Made by a program: the position numbers and the translations under genes. The notes beneath the pieces were generated by a model. The model saw only the letters and a list, made by a program, of their open reading frames with translations, was not told the origin of the DNA and made no database searches. Shown here piece after piece: positions 34,325 through 43,673 of a stretch of 64,000 bases of DNA. Position 1 is the stretch's first letter. Every line of letters begins with the position of its first letter. Source of the stretch: Chitinophaga polysaccharea (lineage in GTDB: Bacteria; Bacteroidota; Bacteroidia; Chitinophagales; Chitinophagaceae); the NCBI RefSeq assembly GCF_902150045.1, contig NZ_CABFVU010000004.1, forward strand, positions 248,001 to 312,000. Reading direction: 5' to 3'.

Positions 34325-34373
34325 AATAACACAGGTTAGCGTTTATTGAAATATAGTTACAATCGCATCCGGT

Positions 34374-34574
34374 TCATTGCTCCCACTTACAAAGGGTTCT
34401 GGTTGCCATTGCTTTCTCAAGGTTAATACTGATGATTTGATGCTTACAATTACTTAATCCACGGCATTTTGAATTATAATGATATCTTGTTGCACTTTTG
34501 CTGTCGCAGATATATACTGTTACCTGGTTACAGTGGATATAACTTATAAGCAGCCAGGCGTATAGGAGTTTCAT
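34374..34574 (-). CDS. Small exported cysteine-rich protein
   Basis: A 66-residue protein with a short hydrophobic N-terminus (MKLLYAWLLISYI) and a conserved-looking core VYICDSKSATRYHYNSKCRG-LSNCKH ending TLCKWE. Four to five Cys and the CDSxxATxYHxxxxCRGL pattern recall a small Bacteroidota family found near mobile or accessory genes. Possible disulfide or metal binding. No function known. Confidence 0.62.
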   Translation of the reverse strand: MKLLYAWLLISYIHCNQVTVYICDSKSATRYHYNSKCRGLSNCKHQIISINLEKAMATRTLCKWEQ

Positions 34575-34622
34575 GGCTCGATGATTCGGGAAAGAAAGGG
34601 TTATAGAACAACTGTTTAGCGT

Positions 34623-34832
34623 TTAACTTGTATGGCAGGTGCTACAACAGGTTAAACAACCATTTGCCTTTTGATAATGTTTCTTTGCTTCACGAATAGC
34701 TTCCTGGCAGGTTTCAAATTCTCCCAAATAGATGCGGTTGTGCATCCCGGCAAAGTAATAGCAGGTGCTGAGGTGAACTTCATGATCGCCATTCGGCTGT
34801 TCATTATTATTTACATAATACAGCTGTTTCAT
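34623..34832 (-). CDS. Small cysteine-rich protein (NGCxxCxxxCHTS tail)
   Basis: A 69-residue protein with the pattern YYVN-NEQPNGDHEVH, then RIYLGEF--C-EAI-EAKK-Y and a tail NGCLTCCSTCHTS. I recognise this as a recurrent small Bacteroidota protein; the clustered Cys/His suggest zinc or iron-sulfur binding. No signal peptide. It is next to the other Cys-rich gene, with which it may be cotranscribed. Confidence 0.65.
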   Translation of the reverse strand: MKQLYYVNNNEQPNGDHEVHLSTCYYFAGMHNRIYLGEFETCQEAIREAKKHYQKANGCLTCCSTCHTS

Positions 34833-34887
34833 AGTGTTATTTTTTAATTTCGAAAAACAAAAATATATTCCGTTAACCTTCTTTTTT

Positions 34888-34901
34888 TACGGGAAACCGT
34901 A
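34888..34901. promoter_or_regulatory. Palindromic motif TACGG-GAAA-CCGTA (site 1)
   Basis: A 5-bp inverted repeat around 4 nt. A second, longer version is at 34968-34983; both are followed by (A/T)TCTG. They lie between the divergent Cys-rich gene and the membrane-protein gene at 35055, so they look like operator sites. Confidence 0.45.
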
Positions 34902-34967
34902 ATCTGTTTTTTTCTTTTTTAATTGGTAAAAAGGATGTCCAATGTATATTTTCCATCATTTTTTTAA

Positions 34968-34983
34968 ATACGGTTTTCCGTAT
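34968..34983. promoter_or_regulatory. Palindromic motif ATACGG-TTTT-CCGTAT (site 2)
   Basis: A 6-bp perfect inverted repeat with a TTTT centre. Its centre is 81 bp from that of site 1 and 80 bp ahead of the start at 35055. Confidence 0.5.
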
Positions 34984-35054
34984 TCTGCAGTCTGTTCCCA
35001 TACCTAACTTGCGGGAAATATTCATTCCGATTAATCAGTTCTACAATATCATTT

Positions 35055-35957
35055 ATGACAACAATTTTTCTTGACTACCAGCAACTGGTCATGCGCGCGT
35101 ATGAACGCAAGAAGGCAAACAATACGTTACCACACGGCCTGATGCATCTCACACCTGCGAAGCTCAAAGATGAATGTGTGAAAAGATGTACCAAAGATGT
35201 AAGCAGGCGGGATGAAAAGGTTATCAGGGATTTCTGTGGTGATTTAAACGAATCGAGAAGCTATCACAGCATCATTCAACGATGCGACACGGATAAGTTC
35301 AGACCATTGGTGAATTACCTGAAAGGGAAGTCGGACAGCACAGAAGAGAAGAATATTGAGCTACTGGCATGGCTGATTGACTTTCGTGACAGGCCCTGGG
35401 AAATAGGGAAGGAGATTTCCGGTGATGATGATATGGATACAGAGCCGGTGTTGAATACCGCCCCGGGAGCGGGAGGTGTGGAAACGACCACCGTTGGCCT
35501 GCCCTTAACCGGAGACGTTAAAAAGGACCCGGTAATTCCAGGGGAAAAGGAGAGTGATAGCCCTAAAACCGGGAGAAGATCCACGAAAACACTGGCTGCC
35601 GCAGTTATGTTATCGCTGGTGCTGGGCACAGGCAGTATGTGGTGGTGGAAAGATAAATCAGGCGATTGTATGTATTGGCATGAAGATCATTACGAGCCTA
35701 TACCCTGTAACGAAAAAATACCCAATACGATGATCATAGCGTTAGATGACATGAGGTTGAAGGGCTTCAGGAAGATTACCAGGCCCGATACTATCACCTA
35801 CCAGGCTATAGGAAAAGTTTGGTATTCTAAAATTAACACGAATATAGAATACTTTACATCGGGAGGGGAGCACCCGGTCATTTTTGGTCGCCAGCTGAAA
35901 CCAATTACCACCTACATTATAGAGAAGCATATTCTCACAGGTGTGATCAGGAAATAG
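35055..35957 (+). CDS. Single-pass membrane protein of unknown function
   Basis: A 300-residue protein: a cytoplasmic N-terminal part of about 125 residues (LDYQQLVMRAYERKKANNTLPHGLMHLTPAKLKDEC, helical and charged), a Pro/Gly/Asp linker, one transmembrane helix (about 186-202), and an extracytoplasmic domain with CMYWHEDHYEPIPCNEK and an ending FTSGGEHPVIFGRQLKPITTYIIEKHI. The last domain is widespread in Bacteroidota proteins of unknown role. It could be a membrane sensor passing a signal to its N-terminal part; this is inference. Confidence 0.65.
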   Translation: MTTIFLDYQQLVMRAYERKKANNTLPHGLMHLTPAKLKDECVKRCTKDVSRRDEKVIRDFCGDLNESRSYHSIIQRCDTDKFRPLVNYLKGKSDSTEEKNIELLAWLIDFRDRPWEIGKEISGDDDMDTEPVLNTAPGAGGVETTTVGLPLTGDVKKDPVIPGEKESDSPKTGRRSTKTLAAAVMLSLVLGTGSMWWWKDKSGDCMYWHEDHYEPIPCNEKIPNTMIIALDDMRLKGFRKITRPDTITYQAIGKVWYSKINTNIEYFTSGGEHPVIFGRQLKPITTYIIEKHILTGVIRK

Positions 35958-35965
35958 CAGCGCTG

Positions 35966-36967
35966 TTACCTGATGTTGATGACAACCTTACCTTTTGCCC
36001 GCCCGCTCTCAACATAGGTCAATGCCTCTTCTGTTTTTGCGAATGGGAAGACCTTATCAACAACGGGATTTATGATACCGGCATCAATAAGCGCAGTGAT
36101 CCTGCTTAACTGGCTGCCTTCCGCCCGCATAAAGAGGAAGGAATAATCTACGCCCCTGCGTTTTGCTTTCCTGCGTATGCCGAGGCTCAGGAGCGCCATG
36201 AGCATTTTCAGCGGCCAGCCCAGCCCGATCTCTTTGGCAAAACCAGTGTCGGGGGGACCGGAGATAGAGATAAGTTTTCCACCCGGCTTTAATACCCGGA
36301 GTGACTTTTCGAGTGTGCTGGTATCCTGGCTGTTCAGCACTACATCATAATCGTGCAGGATGGCTTCAAAATCTTCCTTTTTATAATCGATCACTACATC
36401 AGCGCCAAGTGCTTTTACCCAGGTAACATTTGTTGTGCCGGTTGTAGTTGCGACGGTAGCGCCGATATATTTAGCCAATTGAATGGCAATAGTTCCTACA
36501 CCGCCGGAGCCTGCCTGGATGAAAACTTTTTGCCCTTTTTTCAGGTCTGCTTTTTCAACAAGCGCCTGCCATGCTGTTAGGGCAACAAGGGGGATAGATG
36601 CCGCTTCTTCCATGGTAAGTTTTTTAGGTTTGAGCGCTACGTCGGCTTCATCTACAGCAATCAGCTCGGCAAAAGTACCGATACGATGATCTGCTGGCCG
36701 TGCGTACACCTCATCACCGGCTTTAAAGCGGCTGACATTCGCACCCGTTTTTATGATCACACCTGCAACATCGTGCCCCAGAACAAGCGGTGTTTTGTAG
36801 GGTAGGATAAGTTTAAACTCACCATTTTTGATCTTTGAATCCAATAAGTTCACGCTGGCGGAATATATCCTGATCAATACGTCATTTTCCTTTATAACGG
36901 GTTCCGCAATCTCCTGCAGATGTAATTTTTCTTTCTTGCCGTAACGATCTATAATAAATGCTTTCAT
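35966..36967 (-). CDS. NAD(P)-dependent alcohol dehydrogenase/quinone oxidoreductase (MDR family)
   Basis: A 333-residue medium-chain dehydrogenase/reductase. The GroES-like half has LGHDVAGVIIKTGANVSRFKAGDEVYARP (about 62-92) and the Rossmann half has AGSGGVGTIAIQLAKYIGA (about 152-170). It lacks the catalytic zinc ligands of classic alcohol dehydrogenases, so it fits the zinc-independent quinone-oxidoreductase group, reducing quinones or enones with NADPH. It runs convergent to the membrane-protein gene at 35055 and is followed upstream by an SDR on the same strand. Confidence 0.88.
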   Translation of the reverse strand: MKAFIIDRYGKKEKLHLQEIAEPVIKENDVLIRIYSASVNLLDSKIKNGEFKLILPYKTPLVLGHDVAGVIIKTGANVSRFKAGDEVYARPADHRIGTFAELIAVDEADVALKPKKLTMEEAASIPLVALTAWQALVEKADLKKGQKVFIQAGSGGVGTIAIQLAKYIGATVATTTGTTNVTWVKALGADVVIDYKKEDFEAILHDYDVVLNSQDTSTLEKSLRVLKPGGKLISISGPPDTGFAKEIGLGWPLKMLMALLSLGIRRKAKRRGVDYSFLFMRAEGSQLSRITALIDAGIINPVVDKVFPFAKTEEALTYVESGRAKGKVVINIR

Positions 36968-37027
36968 TTTTACAAAGCTTGTTTTACGCTATAAAGACTA
37001 ATGAATTTTCCCGGGATTAAAAGTATT

Positions 37028-37831
37028 TTATAGTGCACCATTCACTCTCTTCAGAATAGAGTTTTCAAAAATGCTGTATGCAAAACGTTGCAGTGTAAGA
37101 ATAAGGGAGGAGCCTTTGCCCACAGGAGCATTGAATTTTGGATCTTCTTCATTTACAATTTTCAGAACAGTACTTATTACCGGCTCCGGCCCGGCTGCAT
37201 TATCAAATTCCTTTTTTGTAAACACTGCGACTTTTTGCCGGAATATATCATAATCGTTAATTTCCCCATCAGAGGTAACTGCATTTTCCGCAATGTTGGT
37301 TTTGAAGCCCATAGGCTCAACCATACTTACTTTGATGTTAAATTGCTTCAATTCAAACCGCAGTGATTTGAAATACCCCTCCAGGGCATGTTTGGAAGCT
37401 GAGTAGTAGGCAACATTGGGAAGCCCGATTAAACCAAGAATAGAGCCAATGGTAATTATTTTGCCCTGCTTTTGCTTTCTGAAATGCGGCAGCAGCTCAT
37501 TAGTGAGCTTAATCGTTCCCCAGAAGTTTGTTTCAAATTGCTGTTTCCCCAATTCAACAGAAGTCTCTTCAGCGAGCCCTCTTACCAAATACCCTGCATT
37601 ATTTATCAACACATCCAGGTGATCGATCTGACTGAACAGCTGCCTGGCAAAAGACACAATCGAGTGATCGTCGGCAATATCCAATGCTAATAATTTAAAT
37701 GGCAGCTTATCTTTATATTTATCCGGGTTGCGGCTGGTGCCAATCACATGGTGACCACTTTCATGCAGCCGGTTGGCAATAAGAAGGCCGAAGCCTGAAG
37801 AAGCTCCCGTTACTAAAATTGTTTGTTTCAT
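37028..37831 (-). CDS. Short-chain dehydrogenase/reductase (SDR)
   Basis: A 267-residue classical SDR: TGASSGFGLLIA cofactor motif at about 7-18, NNAG at 88-91, the active-site Ser in TIGSILGLIG, and Y-SASK (catalytic Tyr/Lys). Substrate unknown. It is divergent from an HxlR regulator across a 90-bp gap holding an 11-bp inverted repeat, and the MDR gene downstream on the same strand may share its transcript. Confidence 0.9.
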   Translation of the reverse strand: MKQTILVTGASSGFGLLIANRLHESGHHVIGTSRNPDKYKDKLPFKLLALDIADDHSIVSFARQLFSQIDHLDVLINNAGYLVRGLAEETSVELGKQQFETNFWGTIKLTNELLPHFRKQKQGKIITIGSILGLIGLPNVAYYSASKHALEGYFKSLRFELKQFNIKVSMVEPMGFKTNIAENAVTSDGEINDYDIFRQKVAVFTKKEFDNAAGPEPVISTVLKIVNEEDPKFNAPVGKGSSLILTLQRFAYSIFENSILKRVNGAL

Positions 37832-37852
37832 TTTATGCTGTTTTGTATTTTT

Positions 37853-37901
37853 ACTTGCATTTTACAAGTGTAAAGATAGTAATTACTTTCAAAATGCAAG
37901 T
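37853..37901. promoter_or_regulatory. Probable HxlR operator between SDR and HxlR genes
   Basis: The perfect 11-bp arms ACTTGCATTTT (37853-37863) and AAAATGCAAGT (37891-37901) are 27 bp apart, with further ACTTG/CAAGT half-sites (37853-37857 and 37865-37869) and AGTAATTACT inside. The placement over both divergent promoters suggests autoregulation plus control of the SDR. Confidence 0.6.
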
Positions 37902-37921
37902 GATTTATAAAAAATGTTTTT

Positions 37922-38329
37922 ATGCCTAAAGCCAAAAAGAGGTCCGATTGCCCGGTTAGTTGTTCACTCGATATATGGGGAGATAAGTGGTCATTATTGA
38001 TTGTCAGGGACTTGTTGTTCGCAAAGGAGTGCACTTATGGTGATTTTTTAAAGTCGGCGGAAGGAATATCCACTAATATCCTGGCAGCCCGTTTACTGGC
38101 GCTGGAGGAAAACAGGATCATCGAAAAATTACCTCACCCGGATAGTAAAGCCAAAGTGTTATACAGGTTAACCCGGAAAGGGATTGACTTGCTCCCTTTA
38201 ATGATTGAAATAAATCTGTGGGCTGAGAAATACTTTTCTATACCGGAAGATAGAAAAGCGATGCTGAAGGAGGTGAAAAAGGATAAGACCGGATTTATTA
38301 AAGCCCTGACTAAAAAACTGGAAAGTTGA
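37922..38329 (+). CDS. HxlR family transcriptional regulator
   Basis: A 135-residue winged-helix protein with the family opening CPVSCSLDIWGDKWSLLIVRDLL, the KSAEGISTNILAARL-LEE recognition region, and RLTRKGIDLLPLM. HxlR proteins are dimeric repressors or activators, often sensing electrophiles or redox stress through an N-terminal Cys (Cys near residues 10-14 here). It is divergent from the SDR it probably controls. Confidence 0.9.
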   Translation: MPKAKKRSDCPVSCSLDIWGDKWSLLIVRDLLFAKECTYGDFLKSAEGISTNILAARLLALEENRIIEKLPHPDSKAKVLYRLTRKGIDLLPLMIEINLWAEKYFSIPEDRKAMLKEVKKDKTGFIKALTKKLES

Positions 38330-38341
38330 TTTGATATTCGC

Positions 38342-38378
38342 AGCCAATACCTTTTCTTATTGGCTATTTTTTATTTTT
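38342..38378 (+). terminator. Terminator of HxlR gene
   Basis: The stem AGCCAATA/TATTGGCT (38342-38349 and 38358-38365) with an 8-nt loop is followed by ATTTTTTATTTTTT. It lies 13 bp past the stop codon. Confidence 0.8.
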
Positions 38379-38817
38379 TATCCGGGTTTATAATTTAAAG
38401 ATATTACAACCCCAATATATATACTATTGGGGTTTAAGTGCGCTCTTTTTTTTGTTTTGACCTCTTATTTTCCCCTCACAATACCTATATTTATTGTATA
38501 TTAATTACCGGCTGGTTTTAGCAGCTTTTGCCTGGAATTCCTGAAGGCCCGATCCACGATTATTTGAAAACCTTTTACGAACAATGTAATAAGCAACCAA
38601 AATCTAATGTAACAATCTGATAACATTACCTTCTGTTAATTCAATAACAACATTTTTAGCTTTACGGGCTGATTTGCTTTTGGGATCTGCCATAAATTTA
38701 TTTTAAAACATCACTTAACGAATGCTTATGCCATAGGCTTAGCGTAGCCCGTCATTTAATCAACAGCAACGACCAATTATCACTAATTAAACAAACAAAT
38801 CACTTAAAGATTGCTTT
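38379..38817 (+). other. Intergenic region upstream of susC, with a perfect hairpin
   Basis: It holds a 10-bp perfect stem AACCCCAATA/TATTGGGGTT (38408-38417 and 38425-38434) with a 7-nt loop and a T-run 12 bp later, possibly a second terminator or a minus-strand element. No gene and no convincing TAnnTTTG/TTTG promoter pair is seen before susC. Confidence 0.45.
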
Positions 38818-41800
38818 ATGAACAAAATCTATTATTGTAGGTTTTCATTACGATTTCCTGTGAAATTGCTGACTGCTGTCCCTTGCTGGATAGTATGCCT
38901 GTGTTTCGCCTGCTTACCGGCGCTGGCGCAGGACAGATTCAGGGTTCAGGGCAGGATCACAGACGACAAGAATCAGCCCCTCCCGGGTGTAAGTATTTCT
39001 GAAGTTGGCACACGCAATGGCGTGGTGTCGGACGTGGAGGGAAATTACCGGCTAGAGGTTGCCGGTGGTAACAGTACCCTGCATATTGCATTTGTAGGGT
39101 ACGAAAGCAAAGAGGTAAATGTAAACGGGGCGCATAGCCTGGATGTATCTTTGAAGGCGCAGCTCAAACAACTGAATGATGTAGTGATCACAGGTTACGG
39201 TAAAACCAGTAAAAAGAATGTGATCGGGGCCATCAGCTCCGTTGGCTCAGGAGAATTTACACAGGGCGTTATTGCATCTCCGTCGATGTTACTACAGGGT
39301 AAAGTACCTGGTTTAACGATCACGAAAAGTGGTAACCCCAACCAGAACCCCAGCGTAATACTGAGAGGACCATCTACCTTGCGCAGCGGGGCACAGGAAC
39401 CGTTTTACGTGATCGATGGGGTGCCGGGAGCGCCTATCGACATGGTGGCGCCGGATGATATCGCAAGCATCGACGTTCTCAAGGACGGTGCTTCCACCGC
39501 TATCTATGGGGCCAGGGCTGCCAACGGCGTAATTATGGTAACCACCCGCCGCCCTAAAATGGACCAGCTGCGTATTGCCTATAACGCTTATGTTGGGCTT
39601 GAAAAAGTATCCAAACGGCTTGAAGTACTTACCGGCGATGAGTTACGTAAATACCTGGCAGATAATGGCCAGGTGCTCGCGGCTGCCAATAACGACGTGT
39701 ATCCCGGTACGACCACCCCGGTAAATACCGACTGGCAAAAGGAAGTGCAACGGGATGCCGTTTCTCATAACCATAACCTGTCGCTCATGGGTGGTTCAAA
39801 AAGCACCACCTATGGATTTAGCATCAACTATCTCGATAACCCCGGTATCATTGTAGGCTCATCGCTGAAAAGGATGGGGATCCGTGCCAACATTGATCAG
39901 CGCGCATTCAACGACCGCCTGCGGCTGGGAGTGAACATCTTCAACTCATCTACTACACAAAACAATGTGCCGGATGCCGTGTTGTCGAATATGCTGAACT
40001 ACCTGCCCACGGTGCTGGTAAAACGGCCAGACGGCAGCTATACAGAAGACTATGCAGGTAATATCCGCGGCTCCAATAACCCGGTATCGCTCATCGATAA
40101 CAACAGCGATGAAACGAAGATCAACAAGTTCCTGGGTAATGGTCTTGCAGAAGTAAAAATACTTCCCGGTCTTACCTATACGCTGAGCCTTTCCACCCAG
40201 CGCGAACAGGTAACGAGAAATGTATATTACAACAGCTTGTCTGTGCTCGCAAAAGGACTTAACGGTAAAGCTACCCGCCTGGCCTGGACAAACACCCGTA
40301 ACATCATTGAGTCTTATTTTAACTATGATAAAACGGTTGGCAAACACAATTTCAAGGTGTTGGCCGGTTACTCCTGGCAGGAAGACCACAACGGCGACGG
40401 CTTTGGCGTAAGCACACAAGGCTTTGGCAGCGATGCGCTTTCCTGGAATAATCTCAGCCTGAGCAACCCGCCTCCCGGCACCGTGGTATTCGATAACTCT
40501 GCTACAAGTACCCTTACCACCCTGCGTTTGATTTCTTACTATGGGAGGATCAATTACCAGTATGCCGATAAATACTATTTCCAGGCCTCGCTGCGTAATG
40601 ACGGATCTTCTGCCTTTGGTAAAAACAACCGATGGGGTTACTTCCCGGCAGTATCAGCAGGATGGCGTATCAGCCAGGAACCGTTTATGAAGAAGAATGA
40701 ATTTTTTGATGACCTCAAGCTGAGGGTGAGCTATGGAGTATCCGGTAACTCGCTGGGCTTTGATCCGCTGGCGGCGCAGCTGCAATACAGCAACACGGGC
40801 CGTTATTATGATAATGGTAACCTGATCAATGCCATCGCTCCGGTACAAAACCCTAACCCCGACCTGAAATGGGAACGTACCGCCATGTTTAATGCCGGTA
40901 TCGACTTTGCCATCTTTAAAGGAAGGCTGAGCGGTGCGGTAGACTACTACGATAAACAAACTTCAGATCTTATCTGGAACTACCCGGTATCTACCACTCA
41001 ATACATTACCACCACCTTGCTGGTAAACGTTGGTAAAGTAAGTAACAAGGGCGTGGAAGTAGTGCTGAATGCTGAACCGGTGAGCAATAAGAACTTCTCG
41101 TGGAAAACTTCCATCAACGTATCACATAATACCAACAGCATCAGCGCACTTTCCAGCGGAAGGTTTACGTTGAAAGACATTCCCACCGCCATCCTGGGTG
41201 GTAAAGGGCAGTCCGGTAACTGGAGCCAGAAAATACTGGAAGGACAACCTATTGGTACATTTACCCTATTCCATTACATGGGGAAAGATAAAGACGGCGT
41301 GTCTACCTACCAGAAAGCTGATGGTACAGTTACTACCTCTCCCAGTATCGGCGACCTGATGCAGGCCGGCAATGCGCAGCCCAGTATCACTTACGGGTGG
41401 AGCAATACCTTCACCTATAAGGGATTTGACCTGAATATCTTTATCCGCGGTGTATCGGGCAATAAGATACTCAACGCCACCACTGCAGCGCTAAACACGC
41501 CAACAGATGCGAAAATGACCAACATCCTGAAGTTTACAACCGGGGAGTCCTATAATGATAAGAACTCTTTCCTCATCTCCGACAGGTTCCTGGAAAATGG
41601 TTCCTATCTGCGTTTGGATAACCTGACCCTGGGGTATACTTTCAAGATCAGAAGTAACTACATCAGTAAACTGCGTATATACGGTAACGTTAACAATGTA
41701 TTTATTATTACCGATTATACAGGCATAGATCCTGAAATTGATCTCGGTGGCCTCACCCCGGGTATCGACGCCAGGAACTATTATCCTAAAACCAGGTCAT

Positions 41801-41829
41801 TCATCTTTGGTCTGAATGCCATTTTTTAA
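38818..41829 (+). CDS. SusC/RagA family TonB-linked outer-membrane transporter
   Basis: A 1003-residue protein: signal peptide ending near ALAQ, a carboxypeptidase-regulatory-like beta-sandwich (VQGRITDDKNQPLPGVSISEVGT, about 40-115), a TonB plug with the SusC signature (LLQGKVPGLTITKSGNPNQNPSVILRG, FYVIDGVPGAPIDMVAPDDIASIDVLKDGASTAIYGARAANGVI) and a 22-strand barrel. With the SusD lipoprotein it forms a lidded importer for glycans or peptides. No glycoside hydrolase or sigma/anti-sigma gene is next to it, so the substrate cannot be named. The length is standard. Confidence 0.95.
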   Translation: MNKIYYCRFSLRFPVKLLTAVPCWIVCLCFACLPALAQDRFRVQGRITDDKNQPLPGVSISEVGTRNGVVSDVEGNYRLEVAGGNSTLHIAFVGYESKEVNVNGAHSLDVSLKAQLKQLNDVVITGYGKTSKKNVIGAISSVGSGEFTQGVIASPSMLLQGKVPGLTITKSGNPNQNPSVILRGPSTLRSGAQEPFYVIDGVPGAPIDMVAPDDIASIDVLKDGASTAIYGARAANGVIMVTTRRPKMDQLRIAYNAYVGLEKVSKRLEVLTGDELRKYLADNGQVLAAANNDVYPGTTTPVNTDWQKEVQRDAVSHNHNLSLMGGSKSTTYGFSINYLDNPGIIVGSSLKRMGIRANIDQRAFNDRLRLGVNIFNSSTTQNNVPDAVLSNMLNYLPTVLVKRPDGSYTEDYAGNIRGSNNPVSLIDNNSDETKINKFLGNGLAEVKILPGLTYTLSLSTQREQVTRNVYYNSLSVLAKGLNGKATRLAWTNTRNIIESYFNYDKTVGKHNFKVLAGYSWQEDHNGDGFGVSTQGFGSDALSWNNLSLSNPPPGTVVFDNSATSTLTTLRLISYYGRINYQYADKYYFQASLRNDGSSAFGKNNRWGYFPAVSAGWRISQEPFMKKNEFFDDLKLRVSYGVSGNSLGFDPLAAQLQYSNTGRYYDNGNLINAIAPVQNPNPDLKWERTAMFNAGIDFAIFKGRLSGAVDYYDKQTSDLIWNYPVSTTQYITTTLLVNVGKVSNKGVEVVLNAEPVSNKNFSWKTSINVSHNTNSISALSSGRFTLKDIPTAILGGKGQSGNWSQKILEGQPIGTFTLFHYMGKDKDGVSTYQKADGTVTTSPSIGDLMQAGNAQPSITYGWSNTFTYKGFDLNIFIRGVSGNKILNATTAALNTPTDAKMTNILKFTTGESYNDKNSFLISDRFLENGSYLRLDNLTLGYTFKIRSNYISKLRIYGNVNNVFIITDYTGIDPEIDLGGLTPGIDARNYYPKTRSFIFGLNAIF

Positions 41830-41856
41830 TTCATCTGACTGTTTAAAAATAAAGAT

Positions 41857-43506
41857 ATGAGCTATAAAAGAATCCTTGGCATTTTCCTGCTTGCCGCAAT
41901 GGCATTTACTGCCTGTAGCAAGCTGGATGTAGATGTAGAGTCGAAATATACGCCTTCCAACTTTCCCTCCAACAACGCTTCCTATGCAGCCGCCATTGGA
42001 GCCGTGTATTCACAGCTGGCCAATACCAAATCCGGTGATGCCACTTACTGGATGAATGGTACCGGTTTCAGTTACGGGGTGGACTACTGGATGTTGCAGG
42101 AGTTCTCTACCGATGAGGCCATTATCCCGGCCCGTGATGGTAATTATGATGATGGGGGAAAATACCGTTTTATGCACCTGCATACCTGGGGTAGCAGTCA
42201 TCCATATGTGATCAGTTCCTGGCAATGGGGCTTTGGCGGCATTAATATTGCCAACAATGCCATCAACCTGGTAAACGGATTACCCGCCGGGGATTATAAG
42301 TCCTCTTCTCTTGCGGAACTGAAAGCTATGCGTTCGCTCTTCTATTTTTTTATGATGGACCTGTATGGAAATATTCCCATAATCGATACTTTCCCGGTAA
42401 ACACGCTCCCGGCCACCAAACCGCGTAAGGAAGTCTTTACTTTTATTGAGAACACGCTGAAATCAGCCTTGCCGGGCCTTACTACCAAAGTGGATGGCAG
42501 CACCTACGGGCGCGCTACCAAATGGCTGGCCTTTGCATTGCTGGAAAAAATGTATCTCAATGCTGAGTATTATACAGGCACACCGCGTTATACAGATGCG
42601 GTAGCAATGGCAGACAGTATCCTCCTGAATGCACCTTATTCACTGGATGCCGATTATGCGTCGATCTTTAAACCGGATAATGGCCCGCAGATCAAGGAAA
42701 CCATTTTCGCCATTCCTTATGATGCGAATCTCATTTCCGGTTGTCACTTTACCCGTTTCTGCCTGCATCCCTTTCTGAAGGAGCGTTTTGATCTGCCGGC
42801 GGCATTCGGGCCAAGTGTGGCGCTGAGCACTATTCCTGATTTCTATGCTTATTTTAACCAGCCGAACGATGTGCGTAACAATACCTGGTTATCCGGTAAA
42901 CAGTATAACAAAGATGGTACCCCCAACATTGTTCATACCACTACCAAAACGCTGGATGCTTCTTCTCCCGGTGCTGATGCGCCGATCGACTGGTGGGTGG
43001 AAATTTTCCCTGCTTTAACGCTGAAACCGGGTGGAGAAGCCAAACTTGATGTAGGTAACGACCTTAAAGGACAACTGAAAGGCGTGCGCTCCATCAAATA
43101 CTATCCCGACAAAAACCTGAATACCGCCACCCGTTTCCAGAACACGGATCTTCCGGTGCTGCGCCTGGCAGATGTGATCATGATGAAGGCAGAGGCTATT
43201 CTCCGTGGCGCTGCGCCTACAGTGGTAAAAGGAGAGCTGCAAACCGCCGATGTACTGGTGAACAAGATCCGCAGCCGCGCAGGTACCACCCCATTGGTGG
43301 GCACTACGCTGCCAATGATCCTGGATGAGCGCGCCCGCGAATTTGCCTGGGAAGCCTGGAGAAGAAATGACCTGATCCGCTTTGGTAAATTTGAAGGCAA
43401 GTGGGGATTCAAACCGGCTGATAACGATGTTTTCCGCCGTGTGTTCCCTATTCCGGCAATAGAGCTGGCACTGAACCCGAACCTGGTGCCCAACCCGGGA
43501 TATTAA
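41857..43506 (+). CDS. SusD/RagB family nutrient-binding lipoprotein
   Basis: A 549-residue lipoprotein (lipobox FTAC). It has the SusD helical TPR-like scaffold, with ELKAMRSLFYFFMMDLYGNIPIIDTF (about 150-175) and the C-terminal RSRAGTTPLVGTTLPMILDERAREFAWEAWRRNDLIRFGKFEGKW typical of the family. It is the surface lid of the SusC transporter, 27 bp downstream of it. A strong hairpin follows the gene, so the operon is only two genes long. Confidence 0.95.
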   Translation: MSYKRILGIFLLAAMAFTACSKLDVDVESKYTPSNFPSNNASYAAAIGAVYSQLANTKSGDATYWMNGTGFSYGVDYWMLQEFSTDEAIIPARDGNYDDGGKYRFMHLHTWGSSHPYVISSWQWGFGGINIANNAINLVNGLPAGDYKSSSLAELKAMRSLFYFFMMDLYGNIPIIDTFPVNTLPATKPRKEVFTFIENTLKSALPGLTTKVDGSTYGRATKWLAFALLEKMYLNAEYYTGTPRYTDAVAMADSILLNAPYSLDADYASIFKPDNGPQIKETIFAIPYDANLISGCHFTRFCLHPFLKERFDLPAAFGPSVALSTIPDFYAYFNQPNDVRNNTWLSGKQYNKDGTPNIVHTTTKTLDASSPGADAPIDWWVEIFPALTLKPGGEAKLDVGNDLKGQLKGVRSIKYYPDKNLNTATRFQNTDLPVLRLADVIMMKAEAILRGAAPTVVKGELQTADVLVNKIRSRAGTTPLVGTTLPMILDERAREFAWEAWRRNDLIRFGKFEGKWGFKPADNDVFRRVFPIPAIELALNPNLVPNPGY

Positions 43507-43536
43507 ACGGATTTTTCCAAAAAAAATAAATGATAT

Positions 43537-43573
43537 AACAACCGCATTGATCAAAGGATCGATGCGGTTGTTT
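43537..43573 (+). terminator. Terminator-like hairpin after susD
   Basis: A 16-bp stem (43537-43552 against 43557-43572, one T-G wobble) with loop AAAG. The T-run is weak (GTTTATCT). Confidence 0.65.
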
Positions 43574-43673
43574 ATCTCAATGAATATTTCCGGATTTAAG
43601 AAGAGGGCTGTTAAAAAAATAAGTTCAAGTGCCAATTTATTGTTACATTCAATTTTCCTAAAAAGATCTCCTT

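Noticed and set aside
33962..34339. 125-residue plus-strand frame
   Set aside because: It is antisense to the well-spaced first gene of the DUF4407 cluster and to the HNH remnant.
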